Shown one piece after another: positions 1 through 7,471 of a stretch of 9,707 nt of DNA. The stretch comes from Chryseobacterium gleum. Lineage in GTDB: Bacteria > Bacteroidota > Bacteroidia > Flavobacteriales_C > GCA-002722245. Numbering within the stretch: position 1 is the stretch's first letter; each line of letters opens with the position of its first letter. The translations under genes were made by a program, and so were the position numbers. Under the pieces are notes generated by a model that was not told where the DNA came from, searched no databases, and saw only the letters and a list, made by a program, of their open reading frames with translations. The stretch is from positions 1 through 9,707 of the forward strand of contig CAMDPJ010000074.1 in NCBI GenBank assembly GCA_945903925.1. The letters are read 5' to 3'.

Positions 1-1
1 A

Positions 2-103
2 GACCCTAATGAAGTAGTAAAGCTCAATCAAAAAGTGAGTGTTAAAGTAACTCAGTTGGATAAAGAAAGAAAAAGAATTGGCTTGAGTATGAAGGGCATC
101 TAG
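2..103 (+). CDS. tex: C-terminal end of Tex-like RNA-binding S1-domain protein (partial)
   Basis: Only the last 33 codons and the TAG stop are inside the window; the gene starts upstream. The frame beginning at base 2 reads DPNEVVKLNQKVSVKV, then TQLDKERKRIGLSMKGI. This is the end of an S1 (OB-fold) RNA-binding domain: the VKLNQKVSVKV strand, the basic turn KERKR, and the closing IGLSMK. The DPNEVVKLNQ wording is typical of Tex, the highly conserved 'transcriptional accessory protein', whose S1 domain sits at the extreme C-terminus and binds nucleic acid. Other S1 proteins (ribosomal protein S1, PNPase) are possible but fit the phrase less well. The stop is followed at once by hairpins at 102-142 and 149-167, and the next gene converges from the other strand, so transcription probably ends here. 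Confidence 0.8.
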   Translation, partial: DPNEVVKLNQKVSVKVTQLDKERKRIGLSMKGI

Positions 104-142
104 CAAGCCCAATGGCGCCCGTCTCCAGACGGGTGACTTGCT
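102..142. repeat. Inverted repeat overlapping the tex stop codon
   Basis: A perfect 7-bp stem with a two-base loop, CCCGTCTCCAGACGGG (118-133), lies inside a wider pair of arms, AGCAAG (102-107) and CTTGCT (137-142). The arms are separated from the inner stem by an asymmetric internal loop (10 and 3 bases). The outer arm starts within the TAG stop codon. No T-run follows, so this is not a classical intrinsic terminator. It may be an mRNA 3'-end structure or a short dispersed palindrome. Confidence 0.5.
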
Positions 143-148
143 TACTCC

Positions 149-167
149 GGCAATTGCATTGCCTTTT
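149..167 (+). terminator. Probable intrinsic terminator after tex
   Basis: A 6-bp stem GGCAAT, loop TGC, ATTGCC (149-163) is followed directly by TTTT (164-167). The stem is short and only half GC, but the position 45 bases past the stop codon and the T-run fit a terminator for the + strand gene. Confidence 0.45.
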
Positions 168-214
168 AATTTCGAAAAACACATGCATAGTTATGAATGT
201 ACTTGTCTTCGTAG

Positions 215-233
215 AGTCAGATAGAATCTGACT
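215..233. repeat. Perfect 8-bp hairpin in the convergent gap
   Basis: AGTCAGAT, loop AGA, ATCTGACT forms a perfect 8-bp stem. Only two further T's follow on the + strand, and no T-run is present on the other strand. It may be a weak terminator or a short dispersed palindrome; the sequence alone does not decide. Confidence 0.4.
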
Positions 234-278
234 TTAAAAAGATTATTTCCATTTCATTTTGATAGATTACGTATGAAA

Positions 279-366
279 CAATAGTTCCTTCGGAGCACCT
301 CAGGATGACAACCAGCGTAAGGAAGACCACAGAATGTCATCCTGAGGTACTCCGAAGGAACTATTG
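279..366. repeat. Long palindrome A (paired REP-like element), downstream of the OmpA/PD40 gene
   Basis: The left arm (279-310) and right arm (335-366) are reverse complements over 32 bases with a single difference, around a 24-base centre. Each arm contains GTCATCCTGAGG and a mini-hairpin of its own. In the right arm CCT (341-343) pairs with AGG (356-358), GA faces GA, GG pairs with CC, and TACT is the loop. The single difference between arms (position 296) falls in that loop. The palindrome begins 17 bases after the stop of the minus-strand OmpA/PD40 gene and has no T-run behind it. From memory, GTCATCCTGAG-type repeats are scattered through many Bacteroidota genomes. I infer a REP-like element rather than a terminator. 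Confidence 0.75.
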
Positions 367-383
367 CCCTACTCATCAAATCT

Positions 384-2741
384 TCACATCTTCAACACCA
401 CAAATTCCACCCTTCTATTCGCCCCTCTACCCTCTTCTGTTGTATTGGGTGCTTTAGGTTTTGTTTCTCCATAACCTTCCGACTGTATGCGTTTTGCCAC
501 AATGCCTTTGGCAATCAAATATTCCATACAAGCCTTGGCTCTGTTTTTCGACAATTCTAAGTTTTTTGCATCGTCGCCCACGTTATCGGTGTGACCGTGA
601 ATGGCCATGTCAATCTTAGGGTTTTCAATTAAGAATTCATACAATTGATCGAGCACCAATCTAGATGCGCGGGTTAGTTCGTATGAGTCGTTGCCAAATA
701 CGATGTCGTTCAAACGAATGGGTTTTTTAACTTCCAATGCTTCAACAGTGATAGATGCTTTAGTACCGCGAATGGTTTTAGAGCCATCAATTTCTTTGGC
801 GTTTAGCTCCACCACCTTACTTGAGAAAGATTTCTTTTCTGTTTTAGCGGTGATAACGTATTGTCCGTCGGGAGCATTCACTTCCTCCACCTCTTTTTTT
901 ACAATTTTTTCTTCGCCATTTTGCACCACTTTTTTGTGGTCTACAGGTATCACCACTTCTACTCCTTTAATTGAATCTTTCTTCTCGCCTGGTTTTAAAA
1001 TTTGTTCTTTGCCATTGATTTTTTCAACGTGCGAACCAAAGTCGGCCTCTACTTCTTTACCTTCAACTTTGAGAGTTACTTTGCGCTCTTCCGTTTTATT
1101 TCTGTTTGGATCGGGAACAGTTAACACAGCCACATATTCGCCTGTTTTTTTATCTACAGTAGCTTCTGTTATTTCGCCTGTTTTAGCATTTTTAATTTCT
1201 ACCTTTCCGTTTTGTAAAGGAGCGCCTTTTTCATCTTTCAAGGTACCTTTCATCATCACCACTTTTTCTGGTCGGGCCTGCTCATACAAAGGAAAATGTA
1301 TGATTTGCAAAGCGCCGCTGGGTCCGTTTTGTAAGCCCGATGACATGAAACCATATTTACCATCTAAGCTCACAATAAAACCATGCTCATCGGCAGCGGT
1401 ATTGATGGGCGTTCCTAAATTTGCGGGCTTCATCCAGTTGCCATAATCATCCATTCGGGTGTAGAACAAATCGTAACCACCTAAACCAGCGTGACCATTA
1501 GAACTGAAGTATAAAGTTTTGCTATCGGTATGTAAGAAAGGCGTTTTTTCGTGACCTTTGGTATTGATGACATCACCTAAATTTTTAGGTGCCGACCACG
1601 AACCATTAGCACCTTTGGTGATCATGAACAAATCCATACCGTATTTGTTTTGTCCCATACCATCTACCGAATACATCGATGAATTTCGAGCACTGGCAAA
1701 GATGATCATTTTACCATCGGAAGAAATCGTAGGCTGACCTTCCCACGTTGGGTTTCCGTCTTCATCGTTCACCGAACGAAGAGCGCGAAAGGGAGCCCAT
1801 TTACCATCTACTAAATCGGTATAATAAATTCCAGTATTCTTAATTTTTGTATTTTGAAAAGGCACCAACAAATTCACGGTAACATACATTCTTTTGTTAT
1901 CGGGAGTGACACAAATACCACCGTTACCCAAAATCTCACCACCATCCAAAGTACCCGCAAAATCGTTGAATGGAAGCGGCATTGGCATACCAGTACTAAA
2001 AGAATCTACCCATAGTTTTGAGGCCATAGTGAAGTATTCTTTCTTGTCGTTGCCCGGTCCGGCAGGCTCCATTGGATTGGGTGTTCCCGACAACTGTCGT
2101 ACCAAATACAACTGCTCGTTATCGGGAGAAAGCACTGGTAAATATTCGTTGTCGCTGGTGTTTACCCCTTTTACTGGAGCAGGATCATAAGGAACCGGAT
2201 TCTTTAAAATTTTATCTATGGCGGTACATTCTTTATACAACCTTTTGGCTACTGCCTCATTGTTATCTGTGGTGTTCCATTCATCATCTAAATAAGCTTT
2301 AAATAATGGCGCAGCTTCAGAGAAATTGCCTTCCATGTGGTAAATAACACCGAGGTAGTACGAACCTAGGTGACCGCTAAAAGCCGGACAAACACCATTT
2401 AGTTTTATGAAATAATCTTTGGCTCTATCTACAAACAATTCCTTTTTAGAATTGTCGGCATTCATCGCCACATTCGCTTTACCTGGTTCAGGAAAAGCCA
2501 ATTCGAAATAATGTTTAGCAAGGAAATAATAAGGCTCGGGCATTTGTGGGTCGAGGTCGTTCACCTCTTTTAGAAGCTTAACTCCCTCTACCTTATCTTT
2601 AATATAAGTAGCGCTGGCTGCCTCGTATTTTTTCCTTGTCTTTTTAGGTGCTTTGTATTCGCAATTTCCATCTTGCGCCAATAAATTCACCGACACCAGC
2701 ACCAACGCTATAAACCCAATTCTTCTCATATTACTTATCAT
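384..2741 (-). CDS. OmpA-family protein with TPR, five PD40 blades and CRD-like domain (PorE-like architecture)
   Basis: The product is 785 residues. A hydrophobic signal peptide (MRRIGFIALVLVSVNLLA, about residues 5-22) precedes QDGNC. There is no convincing lipobox, so signal peptidase I cleavage is likely. Domains in order: a TPR-like helical region (about 30-180); a PD40/WD40-like propeller (about 195-485) with five blade signatures, SPDNEQLYLV (205), TPDNKRMYV (279), SSDGKMIIFAS (340), HTDSKTLYFSSNGHAGLGG (404) and SLDGKYGF (458); a carboxypeptidase-regulatory-like beta domain (about 496-540) plus a Lys/Glu-rich beta region; and OmpA_C (about 675-785). In OmpA_C, HGHTDN carries Asp719 and SKNRA carries Arg734, the pair that binds diaminopimelate in peptidoglycan in this family. 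This order is that of PorE, a type IX secretion component that ties the outer-membrane complex to peptidoglycan. Bacteroidota carry several similar paralogues, so the exact role is uncertain. An in-frame ATG at 2729 gives a tighter signal peptide and may be the true start. The gene follows the AsmA-like gene across a long palindrome. Confidence 0.9.
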   Translation of the reverse strand: MISNMRRIGFIALVLVSVNLLAQDGNCEYKAPKKTRKKYEAASATYIKDKVEGVKLLKEVNDLDPQMPEPYYFLAKHYFELAFPEPGKANVAMNADNSKKELFVDRAKDYFIKLNGVCPAFSGHLGSYYLGVIYHMEGNFSEAAPLFKAYLDDEWNTTDNNEAVAKRLYKECTAIDKILKNPVPYDPAPVKGVNTSDNEYLPVLSPDNEQLYLVRQLSGTPNPMEPAGPGNDKKEYFTMASKLWVDSFSTGMPMPLPFNDFAGTLDGGEILGNGGICVTPDNKRMYVTVNLLVPFQNTKIKNTGIYYTDLVDGKWAPFRALRSVNDEDGNPTWEGQPTISSDGKMIIFASARNSSMYSVDGMGQNKYGMDLFMITKGANGSWSAPKNLGDVINTKGHEKTPFLHTDSKTLYFSSNGHAGLGGYDLFYTRMDDYGNWMKPANLGTPINTAADEHGFIVSLDGKYGFMSSGLQNGPSGALQIIHFPLYEQARPEKVVMMKGTLKDEKGAPLQNGKVEIKNAKTGEITEATVDKKTGEYVAVLTVPDPNRNKTEERKVTLKVEGKEVEADFGSHVEKINGKEQILKPGEKKDSIKGVEVVIPVDHKKVVQNGEEKIVKKEVEEVNAPDGQYVITAKTEKKSFSSKVVELNAKEIDGSKTIRGTKASITVEALEVKKPIRLNDIVFGNDSYELTRASRLVLDQLYEFLIENPKIDMAIHGHTDNVGDDAKNLELSKNRAKACMEYLIAKGIVAKRIQSEGYGETKPKAPNTTEEGRGANRRVEFVVLKM

Positions 2742-2744
2742 TTA

Positions 2745-2847
2745 AGGCCTCACCCCAGCCCTCTCCAAAGGAGAGGGAGGTGGGAGAAGTACTGGGTACT
2801 AATCTTTCCCTACCCCCTCTCCTTTGGAGAGGGCTGGGGTGAGGCCT
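2745..2847. repeat. Long palindrome B between the AsmA-like and OmpA/PD40 genes
   Basis: The left arm (2745-2777) and right arm (2815-2847) are perfect reverse complements over 33 bases around a 37-base centre. Each arm also contains its own palindrome, CCCTCTCC, AAA or TTT, GGAGAGGG (2759-2777 and 2815-2833), an 8-bp stem with a three-base loop. The element fills nearly the whole 109-bp gap: it starts 3 bases upstream of the OmpA/PD40 ATG at 2741 and ends 3 bases after the AsmA-like stop. The arms are far more GC-rich than the surrounding DNA. From memory, the phrase CTCACCCCAGCCCTCTCC recurs in many Bacteroidota genomes, which suggests a dispersed repeat. In a read-through transcript it would fold into a very stable hairpin just ahead of the downstream start codon. 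Confidence 0.8.
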
Positions 2848-2850
2848 CCT

Positions 2851-5541
2851 TTAAAACTTAAGTCCCTTTAATGCATTTTTAGCTTTATCAGCAGCATCTT
2901 TCTTCAACTTATCGGCCTCAGCTTTTACTTTGTCTTCAGCAATTTTCTTTTGCTTGTCGGCTTCGGCTTGCGCCTGCGCTTTAAGCTCATCGGCTTTCTT
3001 TCTAGCTTCTTCCTCGGCTTGCTGTTTTAGTTTTTCAGCCTCTTCTTTAGCTTTGTCAACCAAAACATCTTTCACTTGATCTTTCACCGATTTATTTGCT
3101 TCGCCACTTGTTCCTTTAGGATAAACTGCAAATTTCGGATTCGTTACATCGCCTGTGATTTTAACATCTAAATCGATGAATTGTGGAAGTTGCATGTTGG
3201 CACCTACTTTTTGATTCAACGCCCCCATTAATTGAGCAGCTTGTGCGTTGGCTGCCCCGCCAAACTCATCGCGACTAACACTAGTAGCCATGGTATAATC
3301 CATTTTTCCATCTAATGAATTCCAACCGTTTACTTTAGCTTTCGATTTGCTTATTTTTAAATCGAAAGGTTGAACATTCAACTTTCCTTTGGCGATGGTG
3401 AAATAGATTTTTAAATCTTTTAATTCTAAATTGTTGAATTTGTCGTTTTTCACTGCGGCAGCTAAACCTTTGGTGAATTTAGATTCTTTGACTTTAGCCT
3501 GTTGAATGAACAAAGTTCCTTTACCATCGATACTGTTGTAGTCTACATCCATATTGGGTGTAAAGTTGTTTTTAACGTCTAAGATCAAGTTCAATTTCCC
3601 TTCAGTATTCTCGCAAATAGGAGCCAATTTTTTAATGGTATTGAAGTTGGCGTAAGCCTTAGGAATATCTAAATTCTTTACTTCAAACTTCAAATCGGCA
3701 TAAGGTTTTTTGATATCTAAAGCGTGGTACTGACCAGATAATTTGAAATCGGCATCCAACAATTTAAAGCTGTTGTTTATAAATTTCAACACACCATCTT
3801 TCATGATTAATTGTCCGCCAAAATTGGTGATATCATAAGTATCGTACTTAATTCTCTTCAAATCGGAAGTCAGCACAAAATCAACATTTTTAGGAATCTC
3901 TACAGTACCAGAAGCAGTATCGGCAGAAGCAGTTGTAGCTGTAGCAGCGGTGTCGGCAGGGTCTTCAGTCATAAACTGATTCACATCGAAAAAGGTTGAT
4001 GAGATGACGAAATTACCTTTCAAAGTTTCGTCTCTTAAATAGTAAGCCAGATAGTTTTCAATTTTACCTTTCATGCTCAAATCACTATTGCCAATTTTAC
4101 TTTCAAAAGTGCTTAAATCTAAAAACTGAGGAGAGAAAGCCAATACCGCTTTGGTAATCAACACATCGGGCATACCAGCTGCTTTGTATTGAATATCGGT
4201 TAATTCTAAAGTACCATGCGCATCAAACTTGTCGTATTCTTCTCTTTCTATAGCAGAATATCTACCTTTTAACCCAATGACGGCATTCACTGTTCCGTGA
4301 TATTCTTCACCTTTTTCTAAAGGCATTACTTCGCCAATTACATCGAGCTTAAGCATGGCCTTAATATTTCCTTTAATGGCAGCATCGCTCTCAGGCGTTT
4401 TAATATGCATGTCCATATCGATAGGATATTGCCCCAGTTCAGCGTGTAATTTATTCAAATCAATTACGGTATGATCGAAAACACCATCGAGATTGTTAAT
4501 CGCTAAATCGATATTGATATTGTTCACCGCTTTAGGCACCGAAGGGTAGCGGAAAGAAGAATTAATCACTTTAAGATTGAAACCAAAAGCAGGCATTAAA
4601 GAATCGGTAAACATACCTTTAAGGTGTCCATTCATTTCGAATTTACCGGTTGTTTTTACATCCTTCATATCTTCGCGATACACTGCAGGAATCATGGTAA
4701 ACAAATCTTTGAAGTCGGTACGTTTAGCATTGAATTTCAAGTCCATTCCAAAACCTTCATCAGGCATAGAGAACCAACCATCTAAGCCCAAGACCACGTT
4801 ATTCAAATTGAATTCGTTGTTTTTGAAAGTAAACTTCCATGTCGCCAAATCCATAATTAAATCGGCCGTAATATTTGTTTTCGCTTTTTTGATATAGCTC
4901 ACGCCATCAAAATCAACCGTTAAAGCCTCCATATCGGTTTTAGTCGACATGATATGCTGATCGCCATCTAAAGTATAAGAGCCAGAATGATTCATGTTGG
5001 TGAGCTCCATTCTATAAGGAATAGAAGGATCATCGTACACGATGCGTGCATTGTTAAGTGCATATTTTTCGAACACCATAGCGAATGGGTCGCCAGCTTC
5101 TTCGGGCTCTAAAGGCTCGGGAGTAGCAGCAGTATCGGGTAACATGATATCGGTAAGCGTAAAGTTTTTTCCATCTTTCGTCCACAAAGCATTCAACACC
5201 ATTCCATCTGCTTCAAAAGAATTCACTTTGTATTTTTTACCATCGAGAACCGAATTGATATCCAATTCTAAATTTAACTCATCAACATAAACGATGGTAT
5301 CTTTATCGAAAGCACCTTTACCAATTACCGATACCTTTTCGATATCTAATTTAAAATTGGGGAAAGTAGAAAAGATGGAGAGGTCGAAATCGCCAAAATC
5401 AACTTTGGCATTTAAATTTTCATTGGCTATTTCTTTAACTTTTTCTACAATTTCGTCTTTGAAGAAAAAAGGAATAGCCGCCACAGCAGCTACCAAAACA
5501 ACAATCAGAATTAGGAATCCGATAAGAATTTTCTTAATCAT
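2851..5541 (-). CDS. AsmA-like envelope protein with coiled-coil C-terminal tail
   Basis: The product is 896 residues. An N-terminal membrane anchor (about 4-27, KKILIGFLILIVVLVAAVAA) is followed by the AsmA opening: amphipathic VEKVKEIANENLNAKVDFGD, then FDLSIFSTFPNFKLDIEKV (about 52-70). Most of the rest is a long run of short beta-strand repeats, as in the AsmA/TamB/YhdP group, whose elongated grooves span the periplasm and are thought to carry or organise lipids between the membranes. Two flexible acidic or Ala/Thr-rich loops interrupt it (about 135-151 and 525-550). The last 79 residues (818-896) are a charged Ala/Lys/Glu helix predicted to form a coiled coil. The start codon lies 4 bp after the aroC stop, so the two genes are almost certainly cotranscribed; the OmpA/PD40 gene may be the third member. 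The family call is firm; the transported substrate is unknown. Confidence 0.88.
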   Translation of the reverse strand: MIKKILIGFLILIVVLVAAVAAIPFFFKDEIVEKVKEIANENLNAKVDFGDFDLSIFSTFPNFKLDIEKVSVIGKGAFDKDTIVYVDELNLELDINSVLDGKKYKVNSFEADGMVLNALWTKDGKNFTLTDIMLPDTAATPEPLEPEEAGDPFAMVFEKYALNNARIVYDDPSIPYRMELTNMNHSGSYTLDGDQHIMSTKTDMEALTVDFDGVSYIKKAKTNITADLIMDLATWKFTFKNNEFNLNNVVLGLDGWFSMPDEGFGMDLKFNAKRTDFKDLFTMIPAVYREDMKDVKTTGKFEMNGHLKGMFTDSLMPAFGFNLKVINSSFRYPSVPKAVNNINIDLAINNLDGVFDHTVIDLNKLHAELGQYPIDMDMHIKTPESDAAIKGNIKAMLKLDVIGEVMPLEKGEEYHGTVNAVIGLKGRYSAIEREEYDKFDAHGTLELTDIQYKAAGMPDVLITKAVLAFSPQFLDLSTFESKIGNSDLSMKGKIENYLAYYLRDETLKGNFVISSTFFDVNQFMTEDPADTAATATTASADTASGTVEIPKNVDFVLTSDLKRIKYDTYDITNFGGQLIMKDGVLKFINNSFKLLDADFKLSGQYHALDIKKPYADLKFEVKNLDIPKAYANFNTIKKLAPICENTEGKLNLILDVKNNFTPNMDVDYNSIDGKGTLFIQQAKVKESKFTKGLAAAVKNDKFNNLELKDLKIYFTIAKGKLNVQPFDLKISKSKAKVNGWNSLDGKMDYTMATSVSRDEFGGAANAQAAQLMGALNQKVGANMQLPQFIDLDVKITGDVTNPKFAVYPKGTSGEANKSVKDQVKDVLVDKAKEEAEKLKQQAEEEARKKADELKAQAQAEADKQKKIAEDKVKAEADKLKKDAADKAKNALKGLKF

Positions 5542-5545
5542 AAAA

Positions 5546-6625
5546 TTAAATTTTGTTAGATTTTGCTCTTAAAAAATGATCAACTAAAACCAGTGCAGCC
5601 ATCGCTTCAACGATAGGCACAGCGCGCGGTAACACGCAAGGATCATGCCTTCCTTTACCACTTACAGTTGATTCTTTTCCGTCTTTATCGATAGAACTTT
5701 GATCGCGCATAATGGTGGCTACAGGCTTGAAAGCCACATTGAAATAAATATCTTCTCCGTTTGAAATACCGCCTTGAATACCGCCCGAATGGTTGGTTTT
5801 GGTTTTCACTTTTCCGTTTTCGGTGTAGAAGGCATCGTTGTGCTGACTACCTCTTAACACCAAACCGTTGAAGCCCGAACCATATTCGAACCCCTTAACA
5901 GCATTGATGCTTAGCATTGCTTTACCTAAATCGGCGTGTAATTTATCAAACACAGGTTCACCCAATCCAACAGGAGTACCTTGCACCACGCAAGTTACCA
6001 CACCGCCAATGGTATCGCCTTCTTTACGAATAGAATCGATTAGTTCAATCATTTGCTCGGCCATTTGTTCATCGGGACAACGAATGATGTTGTTCTCGGT
6101 TTTATTGAGGTCGAGCTGAGAATAATTTTTATCGAGTTTTAATGGTCCCACTTGCGACACATAAGCCGTGATGTTTACGCCTAGTTTTTTAAGCATCAAT
6201 TTAGCAATGGCACCAGCCACCACTCTCGACACAGTCTCTCTTGCCGAACTTCTTCCTCCACCTCTATGGTCGCGGTTTCCGTATTTCTCGGTGTAAGTGA
6301 AATCGGCGTGCGACGGACGAAAGGAATCTTTGATATGGTCGTAATCTTTCGATTTCTGGTTGTCGTTCTTAACGATAAAACCTATAGGGACTCCAGTAGA
6401 TTTACCTTCAAAAATGCCCGATAGAAACTCCACTTCATCGGGCTCCTTGCGTTGCGTAACAATTTTCGATTGTCCGGGTTTTCTTCTATCCAATTCACTC
6501 TGAATAAAAGCCAGGTCGATTTCTAGTCCGGCAGGGCATCCGTCAATAATACCACCCAATGCAACGCCATGCGATTCGCCAAAAGTGGTTACCCTAAAAA
6601 TTTCTCCAAAAGTATTTGCTGCCAT
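5546..6625 (-). CDS. aroC: Chorismate synthase
   Basis: This enzyme (EC 4.2.3.5) makes chorismate from 5-enolpyruvylshikimate-3-phosphate, using reduced FMN, in the last step of the shikimate pathway. The product is a full-length 359 residues. All family signatures are present: FGESHGVALGGIIDGCPAG (15-33, with His19), DRRKPGQ (46-52), RPSHADFTY (103-111, with His106), YGNRDHRGGGRSSARET (115-131), GGIQGGISNG (281-290) and VSGKGRHDPCVLPRAVP (321-337). The two histidines correspond to the catalytic pair described for the family, and the Arg-rich motif shapes the substrate and flavin pocket. The start MAANTFGEIFRVTTFGESHG matches the usual N-terminus. It is the first gene of the minus-strand cluster and lies only 4 bp ahead of the AsmA-like gene, although the two have no obvious functional link. 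Confidence 0.97.
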   Translation of the reverse strand: MAANTFGEIFRVTTFGESHGVALGGIIDGCPAGLEIDLAFIQSELDRRKPGQSKIVTQRKEPDEVEFLSGIFEGKSTGVPIGFIVKNDNQKSKDYDHIKDSFRPSHADFTYTEKYGNRDHRGGGRSSARETVSRVVAGAIAKLMLKKLGVNITAYVSQVGPLKLDKNYSQLDLNKTENNIIRCPDEQMAEQMIELIDSIRKEGDTIGGVVTCVVQGTPVGLGEPVFDKLHADLGKAMLSINAVKGFEYGSGFNGLVLRGSQHNDAFYTENGKVKTKTNHSGGIQGGISNGEDIYFNVAFKPVATIMRDQSSIDKDGKESTVSGKGRHDPCVLPRAVPIVEAMAALVLVDHFLRAKSNKI

Positions 6626-6700
6626 AGGGCGTGAAAATTACTAATTAATTCTTAAAATTGTATTAAATTCAAGTGCTGAAAAGCGGATAAAATTACTCTT
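6626..6700. promoter_or_regulatory. Divergent promoter region between aroC and the OmpH-like gene
   Basis: These 75 AT-rich bases separate two divergent start codons, so both promoters should lie here or just inside the genes. On the minus strand TAATTTTC (6640-6633) matches seven of eight positions of the Bacteroidota -7 element TAnnTTTG, but I see no good -33 TTG at the right distance, and it would give an almost leaderless aroC transcript. On the + strand no good match was found. The location is supported by gene order; the exact sites are not. Confidence 0.35.
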
Positions 6701-7198
6701 ATGAAATCAATCGTAGCCATTACCTCCATTTTAATACTAACAGCTTGTGGTTCATCAGCGCCTGATTTCAAAACAGGATACATCGATATCAACCATATTT
6801 ATGAGAAGATGAACGAGAGTATTCAATACAACCAAAAGCTGGCTGATTTAGAGCAAAAAACGCGTCCCGAATTGAACCAAATCATGAATCAAATTGAGGC
6901 TATCAATGTTGAAGTAAAAAACAGCAAAATCACCGAAGACGAATACTTAAACGAGCTAAAGGCAAAAAAGAATGCGCTTTACAATAAGAAAAACACGATT
7001 GAACAAATGATTAGAGATTCATCTGATTTGTACACCAAATTAGTGAACGATAAAATCAATGTAAAAGTAGCCGAATACGGAAAAGAACACGGATATAAAT
7101 ACATATTCAATCCCAGAGGCAACAACGGTTTTATGTATGGTGATTCAACATTGAATGTGACGCATGATGTGTTAGAGTATATTAACAAGAAGAATTAA
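6701..7198 (+). CDS. OmpH/Skp-family small lipoprotein
   Basis: The product is 165 residues. It begins with a lipoprotein signal, MKSIVAITSILILTAC: lipobox LTAC with Cys16 as the lipidated residue, followed by GSSAPD. The rest follows the OmpH/Skp plan: a first strand (TGYIDINHIYEKM, about 25-37), a long charged helical arm (about 40-115, with QKLADLEQK and NELKAKKNALYNKKNTIEQM), and a returning strand and helix (YGKEHGYKYIFNPRG, then the end VTHDVLEYINKKN). Skp-type proteins are periplasmic holdase chaperones for outer-membrane proteins. The small Bacteroidota relatives are widespread but little studied, and a lipid anchor would tether this one to a membrane. The start is fixed by the lipobox. 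It is transcribed away from aroC and appears to stand alone, with no downstream gene close by on the same strand. Confidence 0.8.
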   Translation: MKSIVAITSILILTACGSSAPDFKTGYIDINHIYEKMNESIQYNQKLADLEQKTRPELNQIMNQIEAINVEVKNSKITEDEYLNELKAKKNALYNKKNTIEQMIRDSSDLYTKLVNDKINVKVAEYGKEHGYKYIFNPRGNNGFMYGDSTLNVTHDVLEYINKKN

Positions 7199-7471
7199 TT
7201 ACCTAGTTTTAAACAATTGCTATAAGTAGATTCAAAAAAATATTTTATTTTATTGGTATTTGACTTCAGAATATTAATCAAATTAAGATTTGAACTGTTT
7301 TCCGCATGAATCCAAATAACTTAAGGAGGTGAGCATAAAAGCATTGACAAACCAAAATAATATTAACCTTGGTAGCTATTATGCGTTAATTTGTTTTTGC
7401 ATACTCCCCAATTTGAGCATCAGTGGAAGTCGACTCCTCTGCCATTTCGCCTTTTCACAACCGTCCTTCTG
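7199..7471. other. Gene-poor AT-rich stretch after the OmpH-like gene
   Basis: I see no convincing gene here. A weak hairpin TCAAAT, loop TAAG, ATTTGA (7278-7293) lies about 80 bases after the OmpH-like stop, without a strong T-run. A GGAGG (7325-7329) resembles a ribosome site but has no ATG at a suitable distance. A 49-codon open frame (7329-7475) shows no family resemblance. NRPSG (7459-7473, frame of base 7459) may be one more scrap of the kinase remnant that follows. The stretch is probably the eroded body of that kinase gene plus unrelated DNA. Confidence 0.4.

Noticed and set aside
279..366. Palindrome A as an intrinsic terminator
   Set aside because: No T-run follows the stem on either strand, and the arms look like a dispersed repeat.
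691..1446. Long open frame on the + strand antisense to the OmpA/PD40 gene
   Set aside because: It lies wholly inside a well-supported gene on the other strand, its Ser/Phe/Pro-rich translation resembles no family, and it is a codon-bias shadow.
2851..3090. Repetitive coding DNA as a tandem-repeat locus
   Set aside because: The repetition is at the level of amino-acid composition; no constant-length nucleotide unit is visible.
7389..7448. Short minus-strand peptide MAEESTSTDAQIGEYAKTN
   Set aside because: It is only 19 codons with a stop just upstream, no family resemblance and no promoter seen; too short to support.
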